DNA of 64,000 nucleotides from positions 310,001 to 374,000 of the forward strand of contig JAMXBD010000024.1 of the NCBI GenBank assembly GCA_024138025.1. The letters are read 5' to 3'. Numbering within the stretch: the stretch's first letter is position 1; each line of letters starts with the position of its first letter. Below are positions 20,806-34,322 of the stretch, piece by piece. The DNA comes from Combretum micranthum. Lineage: Eukaryota > Streptophyta > Magnoliopsida > Myrtales > Combretaceae. The position numbers and the translations under genes are program-made. The notes beneath the pieces were generated by a model. The model saw only the letters and a list, made by a program, of their open reading frames with translations. It was not told the DNA's origin and searched no databases.

Positions 20806-23800
20806 CATGTACTTTATAGAGTAAGAAGGGTACAAGTATTACTTTATATCCTACTCACTTTGTACCCGGTCACTTCTAGTTAAAATTATTTAATTACCTT
20901 TGCCTAAATGATGTCTTTATCTATTGGGTAAGGATCTAATGCACAGACATAAAAACATACAAAAAAATTAATAAGAAATAATTATTTTCAATCCTTACAA
21001 GAATTGCAATTATTCTTCATTTCACATTAATTGGAACTCCAGAAAATAACTATTTAGCGAAGAAAATGCATAATTCAGATATAGATGATGATGATGAACA
21101 CGGATCAATCACATACGCTCTTGCAAGTTGAACAACTGTGAAAATGCCCCTCAAGCCGTGCTGTCTCCTTTACTGCCCGGGACACCTTCGTATATGTCAG
21201 GAACGACTCACCCTATTAACTACAGTGCTATGTCTGATTAAGTTCGATCGACAGCATGCACAACACTCCCAACTGTATTAGGGTTTAAGAAAAAAACAGA
21301 ATATGCATTACCATATCATCTATCTACAGGGATAAAGTGGCTTCCAGCCTAAAATGTGTGGCAAGTGAGCACTCACTAGTTTCTTTCCATGTTAAACCAT
21401 GTTAAAACATCCATCCTAGAGTCGCCACATTAAAGTCAATCTGTGCTCCACGGATCCCCTTTTCTGGAACTCTTTTAGTTATATAATTTAGAAAGATTTT
21501 TTTTTAAAATTACCGTAAATGTCTTTCATATCTGATCTGTGAGTTTTCAAATAGTTCAAATTGAATGAGTTGTAGAATTTGAGCTAGGAACAAACCACAA
21601 TAATTAATCGTCGCCTCTTCATAACATGCTCACAAATAAACTAGTCATGTCATCACATATATTAATATTACATTGATTATTTAACATTCCATAATTTTCA
21701 AGCATTTAAATTATATTTGCTGGACCATACGACGCTCGTTTGTCTTTTTTTTTTTTATTTTTTTATTTTTTAATCTTTGACATACTTTTTAATCAATTGT
21801 TGTCACATTCGCGAAATAAACAGCTGCCCCTCCCGAATATATTGACAAAAATCTAGTGAAAAGACGTCGATTTCATCAGGTTATGAACTGTATTTTTAGA
21901 TGTTTATGAAAAAAAATAATAATAAGAATGCTTTGAAGTGGTGTGGTGTCTTTTTCGGCCACTACCCTGTCGATACATGTCAAAGTGCATATCTTATTTA
22001 ACTTTAATCACCAAAAAAATATCAAACTTTTCTAGAAAGGAATTTTATGTTAAAAAATTTTAATATAATGAATTTATATATTTATAAATAGAATCATCAA
22101 TAATAATTTTATGAAAAAAATTAATTTTTAATATCCTATTTTATGAGATGGAAAATATAAAAGAACATTAATATACTATTTAGATAGCCAATAGAAATAA
22201 ACAAGACATAATTATGAAACTTTTCCAAACTACTACTTTCGGTAAGGGAAAATAAAAGCATATATATTACATACAAATAAAAATAAAAATATTAAAGAAA
22301 GAGAGAAAAAGAAACAAATAAAGGTAAGGACAGAAAACGATGATTATTAATGTTGTGGTGTGACAATTTGACGTACATCTTATTCTGTTATCGTTTCCAG
22401 AACCATCACGACTTTCGTGAAAATGTTGGGAAGATAATAGAAGAAATTATGAGCAAAACTGAAACTAAAAGTGAATAAAGCGAAAGAAGAACTTCTAAAC
22501 GTGATTTTTATCGTTGGGCTATTTAAGAAATTCTTTAATATACTGTGTAAGTATTTTAATCAATCATCACTATTAACTAACTTTTATTTTATTATGAATT
22601 ATCTTTAAAGTCACTGATAAAAATATTTTTTACTTATCACGAGTCAAACTCTATCAATTACAAATAAAGTCTTAAATAAAAAATAAAAAAAAAACTTATT
22701 TTTGAGCTATTTTATCAAGCAACTCTTATTTTTATATAAAAATCTTAATTTATTAATCTTATAAAATTACTTGGATTAGGTTTTTAACTAAACAACACAG
22801 ATGGAGACAGTCCAAAGGTGGAATTGGTTAGGCATAGTCTTCCGGAATAGCTTTTTTCTAGATGTCAAGAAAAGTTTGCCAATGCCCAAAAAAGATTGAG
22901 CTTTATTAATGCAAGCGAATATTATCAGGTTCTGACCTCATACAGACTTCTGACAAAATTCACATGATTAAAATTATAATGCTTTTTAGTCCAAATTTTT
23001 TTCCCCTTTTTATTCGTTTTGAATTATTTTCAAATTGCATATTTAGTAAAATAAAATATAAAATATAAAAGTAATATCCTTCTTAAATACCTTAATGTAT
23101 GTTTGAAAAATTGACTCATTTAACTTTCTATTTGTTTAAATATATATATATATATATATATTAAGTTTTCTTTTTCAATGGTATAATATACTTCTTAGAC
23201 CTTTTTCTTAAAATAAGTGGACTTTCGGTACCCAATTCTAATTTTCCGTCACCATCTTCATCATAATATAAGAAAAAAATTAATTAATCCAAATATACCA
23301 AGTTTCAAACTTAAAAAGAAAAGTATCTTTACTAAGGGGGACATGCTTGGACATCACAAGTATATTTTGATAGGAATTTAGCGATTCCAAGTTCACGGAA
23401 CAAACTCGAGTTTATTGAAAGTCGGTCAAATTTGGCCCTTATTCTTGGAATTATATTAGTAACATGGAGACATCTTTTTCATTGAAACCCCAGAAAAATT
23501 ATGTTCACACAAAAATGAAAATTTCAAACCTCTATGTAGACGTAAAGCTGATCCAAGATCAGCTTGGGGGACATAACCCACACAATGGCCAAGCTTGGAA
23601 GAAAGATATGATGTATTTTCTTACGATTATATATATTTTCTCAACTCAATATTCATTCTTGTAAGATTCTTAGAATATACTCAAAATTCATTAATGTTTG
23701 ATATGAACCAAAATGGGGAACGCCCACGGGGCATCGGGTGGTGAAGGGAAAACTGAGCGAAATGTGAAATGCTATTATGTTGTCATCATATGTAATTTGC

Positions 23801-25725
23801 ATTCCAGACGTGAATTCAAGAGTAATTAGAAGGTCCTCGTTAGCATAGTTGCTAATGCTAGAGAATAGAAGTAGAATAAAGTCCATCTAATCCTAAAGTG
23901 GGTCTCTCAAAGGATTCTGAGAGTGATACGCTTCACAGGAGGGAAAAAAAGAGGGGTGATTGGAGATAATGAAGGTTTGTATTCTCTTGGGTTCGAAGAG
24001 AATTTTCAGTTGGGTCTCGGTGATTGGCACAGCGTGAATAACGAAAGACAATACTCTTAATGAATAAATATCAGAAAGTGTGGTTTATTGAAATGAAGAT
24101 TCTTAGAGGCATTAATAAATTTGCTTTTGTTATAAAATACACCTTCCACACTAAGTTTGCTATATATATTTTTATGCATAATTCTCTCAAGATACAACTA
24201 AGTTTTTATATTTTAATAGTAAACATTCAATTATCAAACGATACTTATGAATATGTGTGAAATGTTTCTATAATTCTTTGTTTGGAGAAAGAGAGAATAG
24301 AGAATATGACAAAGAAATGTGTGCAAAATACCATGTTAAATTGGAGAAGCAAAATCTTTAGAGTTTGGGTTTATATGTTTCATTTTCTTTTCTAGTCGTT
24401 TTGGCATCTTATTTTTTCAAATAGATATTTGTTAAAAAAAAAATACAAATTAAAAATAGACATTTTTACTCATAAACAAACTAAATAGATTAGATAAAGA
24501 GAAAATAATGATAAAATATAGATACAAATAAGATGTTAATGAGACATAGATGAACATTAGACAATCTAAGCATATCTAAAAAGAATTATGAGCATCATGA
24601 CTTTTCTTAGTTGTTTTCGTGCAATCTCTATGAGATAGTAATAAAATAGACCAAGTTTTAAAATTTATAAATTTATGAGCATGATTCTCACTATGGTCAA
24701 CATGATAAGGCAAGTATACCTATCATTGCAGTATAGAATTGGATATAGGAAACTTGGCAACTATTTCTACTCTTTACTTTCTTATTGTCTAGTCTAAGAA
24801 AATTAGAGGATTCAATCAACCTAACTGTCTAAAAACTACAACTAAACTAACAATGATTCACGGCTTAATTCACAAAATGATATTAATCTAAATCACAAAG
24901 AACTTAGATCTTGTTTCACCATAAGGTCTCATTATGTAACTCAACAAAATCTCAATAATTTAGCATCAATTTCTTGAACCATGGAATTCTCAAAGATATT
25001 TTAATGTCTTTCTCAAGATTATTAACATCTAATCCTAAGTTTATGAACTAGAATTTCTTCCTAATCAATAGCAACTTAGAGTTGGATTAGGAACCAAAAT
25101 TCATTAGGTTAATTTATCAATTACAAAAGGATTTCACTACTCTATCTCTAAAGCTATGAGCAATGCTCATCAGTAGCCTAGATCTATTCATTAAAACGGT
25201 TTCTCAATCAATTTTAACAAAATCGGACATGAATCCTTAACGTATACCATATAAATTCAAGATCTAATAAGCTCAAGCTATTGCATTCAAGAAATCAATA
25301 CCAATTCAATTAAATCACAGCAGAGTTACAAGATTTCAACCTAATGATCCACAAGATCTAAGACGAAACAATTACTATCCATAGATCTAACAAGATAATT
25401 CAATAAATTAAAGAAGCAAATGAAGATCATGATAAGAAAGAGGTTTATTAAACTGTGATCCTTTACGATTAAGAATCAATAAAATACAATGAATGACCTC
25501 CACGAATTTCCTCTTGAAAACTAATGAAAACTAATGAAAACTAACCATGAATTTAAGAATAAAAGACAAAATCTACAAAAAAAAATATCTAGATCTTTAT
25601 ATTTCTAACTTAAATATCCTCTCCTTGTACTTAGGGTTTCGTAAAAAGACAGTATTTATAGTATAAATAACTCCGACGTAGCAAAAAAGTATAAAAATAA
25701 CGGAATCCATGTTAGACAGGTGAGA
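20806..25725. other. AT-rich stretch without recognisable genes
   Basis: No frame longer than about 80 codons and none with a recognisable motif. A TA dinucleotide run lies near 23142-23160. The segment 24364-24560 is a diverged copy of repeat text at 5100-5290. From about 24700 to 25725 the DNA is even in composition, ending in AGGGTTTCG and a TATA-like TATTTATAGTATAAATAA, and looks like an old retroelement body, into which the LTR at 25731 inserted. I cannot name the family. Confidence 0.45.
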
Positions 25726-25730
25726 CATAC
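25726..25730. repeat. Target-site duplication of family-X solo LTR, left
   Basis: CATAC, repeated at 27976-27980. Confidence 0.88.
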
Positions 25731-26835
25731 TGTAATATACAGAAATAAAAATGAAAATATAATGAATTATGAATCATGAGATGATATAGGATGAGTTCAA
25801 GGTCAAAACAAGTAAATTGTAAATGTTTAAGTTTGGTTGTAGAACAAATGTTGAAGTTCGGATTTCTACAATTTTTGACAGATTGTACATCGCTTCCTGG
25901 AGAATCTATGCCACCTGCGTAAAGACGGCATAGGAAGGGAGCAGTAGCGTTTTTCTTAATGCTGGATGGAACACTGTCGGTGTATACTAGGATTTCTCTT
26001 AACGCCGGCTGGGAACGCCTTCGGCATAGGGCATGGATTTGCAGGCATATGTGGTAAGATTAAAGTTTTGGGAATTCAAAGCCCTGATGAACGCCGCTAG
26101 CGCTCGTGTAAATTTTGCTAGCATAGGGTGTACGCCAGCAAGATCTACACGTACGTCGCTGGCGTTATGACCAAATTTATATAAATACGAGACTCGAAAA
26201 ATGGTTTTGACAGAAACGTTTATTCATGTTTCTCCTTCGTGTAAGAGAGTTTTGGAGCATTCTTAGAGATCTAGGCTTGGAGAATCATCCGGAGGGTGTT
26301 TTTGAACCAAAATAAGTGATTTTAACCTTCTCTCATGGATTAAATACGAATTTGTATAAGTTTGCTTAGGGTTTTGTTGTATTCCTGAAGGAAAAACGTG
26401 GGAAAGATTTAGATCTTAGATTTAATCTGTCTGGCTGGATAAGAAGTGAATGTTGTGATTAAAACAAGTAAGTATAATGTTCTCATATCAGATTTATACG
26501 AATTTCATGCAAATTCTAAGGATTTTGTGATTTTTTTACATGAAACAAACCCTAGTTTGGTTAGGATCCGAATTTGTGGATGTGAGTTGGATTTTGGTGA
26601 TCAAAATAAGTAAGTTTTGTCCTTTCTTTGATGGATTTGAATAATGAGTGATTAGATGATCATTATGTGTTCTTGTTGTCATATAATATTAGGGTTTCGA
26701 AGGATTATCGAATTCTATAGATTGTTTTGGAAGATTGATCGGGTTAGATGGTGCAACTTGGTGATTTTCTTTGTCAGTTTAGGATTTCGGGAGTTATAGT
26801 ACATTAGGAATTGTTTATATCATGTTCTTATTTGT

Positions 26836-26867
<32 letters not shown>

Positions 26868-27975
26868 ACAGGAATTTGGAGATTTGGGTTTGTTGTTGTA
26901 TGTTATATTGATTGAAGTATTGTGGAGATATGAGAGATTTGGTTGTGGTTGAGTGTTGTCGATAAAAGGATTTTTAGGAGATTCAGATTGGAATTTCCTG
27001 AAACTAAGAAAGGTACGACCAATCCTTGCTTGCTGTTTTTGCCTGTAAGCTTAGTATTGATTGAATGCTTGTAGGAACAGAATTTCTTAATAAACTTAAT
27101 CTTTATTCGGGTTAATAATTGTATGGTTGATTGTGCTTGGCTTTGACCAGTAAAGACCTGGCAGACAGTGATACTAGTGAGGCACCTTGATGATCTTGGT
27201 ATGAGGTTGTCCCTAGTGGACTCGTGCCTTGATATGATTCCGGTGGAATTAGGTATTCTGGATTCGGGGTGTTTAGGGAGTACCCACTCATCCATATATC
27301 TATATGATTATTATTTTTAAAGGGTTGCATGATTTTCAATGGGGTCTGAGTAACTCCGAGTTCAGAATTAGAGTATACTTAATACTGGACTGTGTTGTTT
27401 TGTTGGCTTAAGAAATATATAGTATGACTGTTTGCATTAGTTTAAGTTGCATGAATTACCTATCTATTGTATGTGCATATGCATTTGTTTTTGGATTGGA
27501 ATTATCATACCGGGCGTCATCGCTCATTCTTTTAAATTTTAGATACAAGTGAAGAAGATATAGTGTATAATCTTTCCGGATATGACTTATTCTTTGATAG
27601 CGGGTGGCGATAGTGGACCTGATTACCCATCCGAGAGTTAGGCTTCATATATCAAATTTCTAAGAAAAAACATGTTTTGATCATTTGGAATTGTAGTTGG
27701 ATGTTTTTATTGGTTTTACATGAAAAGATTTTAATGTAAACAGTATTAAGTTTCTGTTGAATTTGTCGACTATGAAGTCAACTTAGATTTTATGCTTAAA
27801 CAAGGAGTTTATGTTTTATGAAGTATGAGTTTTTAGTTTTAATAGGTTTCGTATCATATGAGATACCCTATGAGTATTTACAGGTGATGATTGTATTATT
27901 GTGGATAATAGAGCATTGTGTGTCCTTTATAAGAGGGGATACGTGGCGGATAATGCCTTATTTTAGGGCATTACA
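25731..27975 (+). mobile_element. Solo LTR, family X, 2245 bp
   Basis: It starts TGTAATATACAG and ends AGGGCATTACA, with CATAC on both sides and no internal region, so it is a solo LTR left by recombination between the two LTRs of a former element. A TATA box (TATATAAATA, 26178-26187) marks the promoter. A GC-richer block near 25900-26160 has GCC/GGC-containing words also seen in the copy at 62236. The end carries TAATGCC and GGCATTA as hairpin arms. Related LTRs lie at 53790-59110 (minus) and 62236-64000 (plus). No protein evidence gives the family; the polypurine tract next to the minus copy suggests a Ty3/gypsy member. Confidence 0.88.
26178..26187 (+). promoter_or_regulatory. TATA box of family-X LTR
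   Basis: TATATAAATA, followed about 40 bases later by text shared with the copy at 62236 (GACAGAAACGTTT), where the matching TATA run is at 62918-62929. Confidence 0.6.
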
Positions 27976-27980
27976 CATAC
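27976..27980. repeat. Target-site duplication of family-X solo LTR, right
   Basis: CATAC, identical to 25726-25730. Confidence 0.88.
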
Positions 27981-30363
27981 CCTATTGCGTGGCTACGACT
28001 CCTAAATTAAGCAAGGCTTCCTTCTTCATGCAACCACATATTCATTTGCAATGATATGAACTTTCTTCTTTTGAAACGCTAGTGTATGCACGACCACGTA
28101 ACGGATGGTGGCTTCTGCTGTGAAAGTGAGCTTTGACATCATGTGCCTGCATCTTGGACTACATCATGCTCTAGAACAATTTTGATTTAATGTGGACGTG
28201 TCCCTTTGAACAACTACGACTAAGGCTGTGCCATCTCTATATCTTTATCTTCCTCATGAGTGCCCATGCCTTAGACTGCGTAATGATAAGTCATTTATCC
28301 TCTATTCAAACAATGAGAATTTATGCTTAACTAATTCATTATTAGTTGACTTCCTATAAAATTGTGTTATTATTGTTTAATTGTTTTTTTAGCTCCTAAG
28401 ATCGAAAAAAAGAAGAAACAAGCGATTTGAACAAGATTTGGAGCAAAACAATAAAGACAATTGAAGACAAAGTCAACTACAGCCCTTGGGATTGTAATTG
28501 AAGGCAAACAATAACAAGGAAGAAGGCCAACTATGTCTTAAGACAGTCTTGCGATTCTTGATCGTAGTTGAAGCTGGATAATTTGCATCCAAGTTGAAAC
28601 AGACACAGTGCCTATAGTTGCCAACAACCAAAGTCGTGATTCTACTCAAAACGTATCTCCTTCTATACGCATGTGACAATTCATACATAGTTTATTATAA
28701 GAATATGCCACGTCAATGAAAAATCATCATGATTTATGCCCTCTCATGAAAGTTGAATGATTAGCTTAAGTCATTCACGCCCAGGCGAAATTGAGAATTA
28801 AGGAAAGGGTTATTTTCTCAACTCATTGTCATATATATATATATATATATATTACTAACATAATCTCAAACTTCTCCTTAGATAGAACTAAGAAGGGAGG
28901 ATTTCCTTTTTAAATTCATTTATCATTTATATATATATATATATATCATCAACATTACCACTACTTCGCTTTATAACCTTAGTGACTCCTTAAGTATTAA
29001 TCCTTAAAGCTGACTCCAACACAGGCAACATCTTTCGGTGTCTGCTTAGTTCTCATGAAGTCGACAACCCTATAGTAGCCTTAACAAGATTCATTGAACT
29101 CTTAAAAATCACTACTATAGGTTGGAATATTAAAACGTCACGTAAACGCCATGCTAATGCAAGCATGTTGTTATGCAATGCATGTGCATTTAATTAAGTG
29201 GTCAAATAGTATTAAGTCCATTTATTAGGGTGACTTATGAATGTAACAAACACTAATCACATTAGCAACTCAATCAATTCAACCAATGTGTTATCACTTT
29301 TACTATAATGTTTTATCAAACAATACAATCATCAAACAACACACAAATACCTAATCCCTATATGTAGTTAATTATATTTATTTAAATATACGTGCAACTA
29401 TTTTACAATCACAAGCAAGGCGATGGGGTCAATGTTACCCATCGTCATTCAAGTTAAAGCATAACAATCCTCTAGGAAATCATCATCAGCATCATCATTA
29501 GCATTAAATCATCAACACCCTTCCTATATGAAATCCAAATAGGAATGTAAGATTAGCTTAGGTTTATTTTAGAAAATAAATCAAAGTCAACTTTTGTTCA
29601 TGATATTAAACATTTTAAGATCCTATTTGATCAGATACTAAATGAGAACCCTGCCATGGTTGTAAAGATCGCTCTGTCAAGATATAGATAGTTCTCCATT
29701 ATCAGTTAAAGTATTTCTTTCTCTTAGTTTATAATCATTTATTACAAAAACATCATCTAAAAATTCATATACAAAAATATTTATTTCTCAAGCAAGCATG
29801 CATTTGAACTAATATATTCCATTTTCTAAATATGGTCTAATCCATTATATTACAATAGACTATCTCTAGGCCATTTACAAATTTTAAGTCTATTAACTTA
29901 ATTTATCCAAATTGATTAAACTTAACCAATCTAATTCATTTTAGCTTATCAAAGTGCATTGGGTCAAGTTGAGTTTCAATTAGTTAACTAACTCATTTTA
30001 TATCTAAGATTCATATTGACTTAAGTCTGTGATAATTTACTCTTAGCCAAGTTGATTAGACTCAATTAACTTAGTTCATTTTAGTTCATTTAGATTTATT
30101 AAGATAAAATGGGCTTAGATTAATAACTAAGTTCATTTAGATTTGGATATGTGATAGTTTGAATCAAATATATTTTAGGTCTTCATACTTTTAAAATTTT
30201 CAAAAACTTAAATTATGAAAGCTGTAGAGCTCTTTTTAAGCTTTTTGTAGCCTTTTGAATCACCTCAATTCGAGTATGGATAAGAAAGTTATGATCAATT
30301 TAATTTAAGTTGATGAGAAAAATAAGAACAAGAGAAGCTTTGGTTCCATATGGGGCATATCAT

Positions 30364-30540
30364 GGGTGGTGGTGGCCACCAGGCCTCTTGCCATACCCTA
30401 TATAAAGGGTGGTGGTGACCACTAGGCCCCTTGCTATTTCCCATATGGGTTCAATAAGGGGGACCATGATTACCACACCCCCTTGCCATGCCTCATATGG
30501 GTTCATTAGGGGGAACCGTGGTTACCACACCTCATAAGGA
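30364..30540 (+). repeat. Four-copy ~51-bp minisatellite
   Basis: Units start at 30364, 30407, 30458 and 30509, each with GGG-rich text followed by CACC/CACA and CTTGCCAT-type words. The last two steps are exactly 51 bases; the first is 43. GC content is well above the surroundings. Confidence 0.7.
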
Positions 30541-31591
30541 CCCATATCACCTTTCCTATTTCTTTTCTCTATTTTTGCTACTTGTCTACTTGTTTTATTC
30601 ACAAAACTCTACCTACAGTATCTTAGTAACATTATACAAGCTCAAAACCATAACTCACAATATTTCTAAACATATTTTTACCATTGTACATCATCAAACT
30701 CACTTCATAAAACTCTCTCTCCATTAACGCATAATCAACTAGCTTTTAGTTTCATGCCCCCACATCTCATATTCATCAACTTTATCACAAACCCAACTCA
30801 TTTCTAACTCCCATACATCATATTTATGCACATACAACAATCAAGATAAAGAAAACAACTCAACTTACTTGTTTAATATGCATAAGGAACATGTTCTTCC
30901 TACTACTACTTCTTCCCTAGTTGATGAAGCTTCTACTAGCATGTTTTCCACGTCTTATCTTCTTTTCTAACTTCAATCACTCTTATGATTTTCTCAAAAT
31001 TGAGATTTTGATATGAATTTTGAGAGAACGGAAGAGAAGAGTAAGAAGAAGAAAAGGAAAGAAAAGAAAACGTAAGAGAAAAGAAAGAGAAAAAAGAGGC
31101 AGCTTGGGAAAGAAAGGAAAAGAAAAGGGATTAAATCTAAAAGGCCATTAGGGATATTAAGAATAGGGCTTTGGTTTAAGCTTTCTAGATCATTATCTTA
31201 AGTATAGAAAACAAAAGGGAGAAAATTTTAGAACATATATAAGTAAAATCGATAACTTAATTTGAAAATCTAGTTTAGAAGTTATTTTTGTAAAAACTTG
31301 ATAGTTAGATTAAGTTCAAGCTTAGAAAGTTATATTTTTAAATAAGTAGATAAACTCAAAATTCATGAGGATTAAATATATAGAATTTAGGTTAAAATGA
31401 CTAAATTAAAACCTTTTATAAGTTTAGATATTACAACTTGAGAAATTTGGATTATTTATAAATAAAAGAAAAAGATGTTTGAATTGTTGATTAGAAAGAA
31501 TTAAGTAATTAATGGACTAGAGCTTGAGGTTTACAGAGTTGCTAAACATTTAACTTATTTATTTAAGGGTTTAGAAACCTACAAAACATTT

Positions 31592-31851
31592 TAGGGTCTG
31601 TTTAGATGGTCTGTTTTTCATCTATATCTGTATCCGAATCTGTATCGAAACAATATATGTAAATATATCCGATTTGCATTTATATTTTATCTATATTTGA
31701 TCTATTTCATCTTTTCATAAGAATTGCCAAATTTTTTCATATATATATATATTTAATAAACAATTTATTAGAAAAAATTTTGAAAAAAGTGTCTATATCT
31801 GCCCAGAAAAGCGTATGCATCTACCGAAAAAAGCTAAACAAACAAACCCTA
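31592..31851. mobile_element. Possible hAT-like MITE
   Basis: The left end reads TAGGGTCTGTTTAG and the right end on the minus strand TAGGGTTTGTTTG, so about 11 of 13 bases agree. This is a common terminus among plant hAT MITEs. The 8-bp flanks do not match clearly. The interior is AT-rich with no frame. Confidence 0.45.
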
Positions 31852-32334
31852 ATTACATGTTTGAAAGCTTAGAGAATTAAAATAGAAGACAAAAAGTTAG
31901 AATAGATGGTTGAGAAAATTCAATACTCTTGTTCATTTAATAATTTGAAAAAAAAGAGTTCTAAATAAAAGTGATTGAGAAGATGATGAAATTTGATTTG
32001 TTGCAAAAATAATTAAAGTAAATAGACTAATTGAAAATTAATAGAAGTCGAATTTGATAGTTAGATAGGATTAAGGAAATGACTTAATGAAATGTGTACT
32101 TAAAGCAAATATATAAATGGAAAGGAATATTTGAAATACCAAATTTTAGTTTAATCTATTTACTAATTTGATTATATTAATCTATCTTATTATATCCTAT
32201 AACTTAATTTACTTGTTTTAGCTAAACTATCGAAATTCAAATTCTAGTTTAAATTTAAATTCTAGTTCGAAATTCAACCACATATTATTCTATTTAATTA
32301 TAACTACTCTTATTTAAATTAATGGAAATCTAGG

Positions 32335-32610
32335 GTATTTAAATGTGTCTGTCGTATATAAATAAATGTGCACATGCGTTGTAACAGTATTTGTACTATA
32401 GTGTAATAGATTTCTAACATAAAATAGGTGTGAATAGTAGAGTGAGAGTTTATAGTGAGAGAAACTTTTCTTTTACTAGGAATTCAAGTTTTTTGGGTAG
32501 ATTCGAATTATCCGACATTTGTTCTTTGTAAAAATTTATACTCATTAAGCGATATTTATCTCCAATTTATATTGTTTCTCCTGAATTTATGTTTAATGTT
32601 TGTAACTATG
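32335..32610 (+). repeat. Dispersed repeat, copy 1
   Basis: This segment matches 53512-53789 along its length, for example GTGTGAATAGT, GAGAGAAACTTTT and the 20-base TTTCTCCTGAATTTATGTTT. It is diverged by point changes and small indels. Family not recognised. It may be part of an old LTR or its leader. Confidence 0.75.
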
Positions 32611-34314
32611 GAGAAATAATTGCTATGTCTCAAGATTTATAAATTAAATACCTGATTCATGTGAATTCAATGTATTTTTAATTGAATATTGTTTGGGTAC
32701 TTATGTTTAGTAGCTAGAACTTTAATTGTGGGTTTATATGAGTGTATCGTGATGATCCATGTTTGATTTCAACTGAATAGATTAAGAAATCGATTTTTTG
32801 AACAGATCTAGCCTGCTAAAAAGTTACTCATAACTACCTAGAGATAGTGGTGGTAAAAAATTTTTTCGTTGGATTTTAAATTCATTAAATTTGGTTTTTA
32901 TCAAAGAATTCTTAATATTAATGCAAATCTAGGTTTGTGATTGCTTGTCAGGAGATTACGCTGGTTTAATCTAGATTGCTTGTGAGGAGATGACAGTGGT
33001 CTAATCTGGATCTAGAAGTCATTAATGCTTAAGAGGCATTAACGTACACTAGCGAATCCAGTAGTACAAATATACCTAATAAATAACTTACTAAATTAGT
33101 TAAAAAATCACATGATAAGGATTTGGTAAAGCAAATCCTAAAATCATTCTTGCATTGGAAGCTTATCTTATAAAATTTTCTCTAAAAACTTCTATATAAG
33201 TAGGATTGACCATAATTTAGTTTGTAATTTTCTTGTTTATCATGTTTTGCTGAGTTTTCTTTGGCTAGATAATATATTAGAAGTGAATAGGTAGATAGAT
33301 ACTAACAATCCCCAAGGAATACGACCTAATTTTTTATGCTACTTCGGTAGGTGTCCTTGCCTAAAATGTAGTTGTGACCGAAGATGAATAGAACATATTA
33401 TTATTTTTATAAATTTTTAAAATCAAATTTAATGTTCACTCTGAGCTAAATTGATGAACATAAACGCTAAACAACTCTCTTAGTTAAACGTAAGGATCAA
33501 GGCAAGACAACTATCACAGTTAAACCTCTATCTAAGACCTATAAAAGAACCAAGGTGCCATCTTAGAAGAGAAGAAAACTGATCATTTAAGATGAATGAT
33601 CTGATGAGGAGTGTAAACCCCGGTTTTTCTAGTAACCAAGATGACTCGAGAACTGGAAACCAAAACCCTAAACCGGAATAGTTTAAGATGGGAGTTAGAC
33701 CTAGGAGTCCTGAATCCGGCTTTTCCTCGGTTTCCAATTAAGAAAATTTTTAAAGAAAAATTTATCTTGAATATAGTTCTTGAATATATTTCAAACCAAG
33801 AAAAGATCATATTTTGAGAAATTTTCAATTTTGGGCCTTCCCGAGATCCGTTATAGAAAAGCGTGCCACGAAACTTGAATTTCGAAAAATTACTTGTGAA
33901 TACTCATTTGAATTGAAATTAAATAAGGATTTCAAAAATATGAATTTCATAATTTTTCGGTTTATGAAAAATACGGTTATAGCCTTTTTATTCGTATTTT
34001 TCTTACTACCGGTAATTAAGTTGTCCTGATTACTATTCATTACTATTCACAAGTACAACCTACTACACTCACAAACCATACCCTACTCTTACATCCTTAC
34101 AAACACTCCATTACATTTTCTTTCCAAGAATTATTTGTCTCTAAATAATTATTACCATTTATGACTTTTAATACACAAAACTATCAAAACAAGTTAAATA
34201 AAAAAAATCAAAACCCCTCCCTCATAGACATGGCCGGCGTGATGCTCCCAATTTTGGTCCATTTGTGCAAATTTTTTTAATTATTTTTATCTCATTTAAC
34301 CTAATTCCACTTCA

Positions 34315-34322
34315 TATATAAA
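34315..34322 (+). promoter_or_regulatory. TATA box of Tekay-like LTR
   Basis: TATATAAA, followed by a CT-rich stretch (CCCTCTCTCTCTTC) typical of plant 5' leaders. Confidence 0.55.

Larger units (their letters stand above)
27981..33611. other. Old repeat-derived DNA, no gene recognised
   Basis: Frames are short and carry no motif. A TGATAAGTC word at 28284 followed by A-rich text, and a stretch near 33310-33360 (CCCCAAGGAATACGACC), resemble parts of old non-autonomous LTR elements in plants, but no boundaries can be set. TA runs lie near 28833-28851 and 28929-28945. A purine-rich stretch lies at 31020-31135. Minisatellite, MITE-like and dispersed repeats are listed separately. Confidence 0.4.

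Noticed and set aside
23464..23664. 66-codon frame with ATG in the AT-rich middle region
   Set aside because: No recognisable motif, no neighbouring exon and a length expected by chance.
26834..26860. TA dinucleotide runs here and near 23142, 28833, 28929 and 61357
   Set aside because: Ordinary simple repeats in AT-rich plant DNA, with no sign of function.
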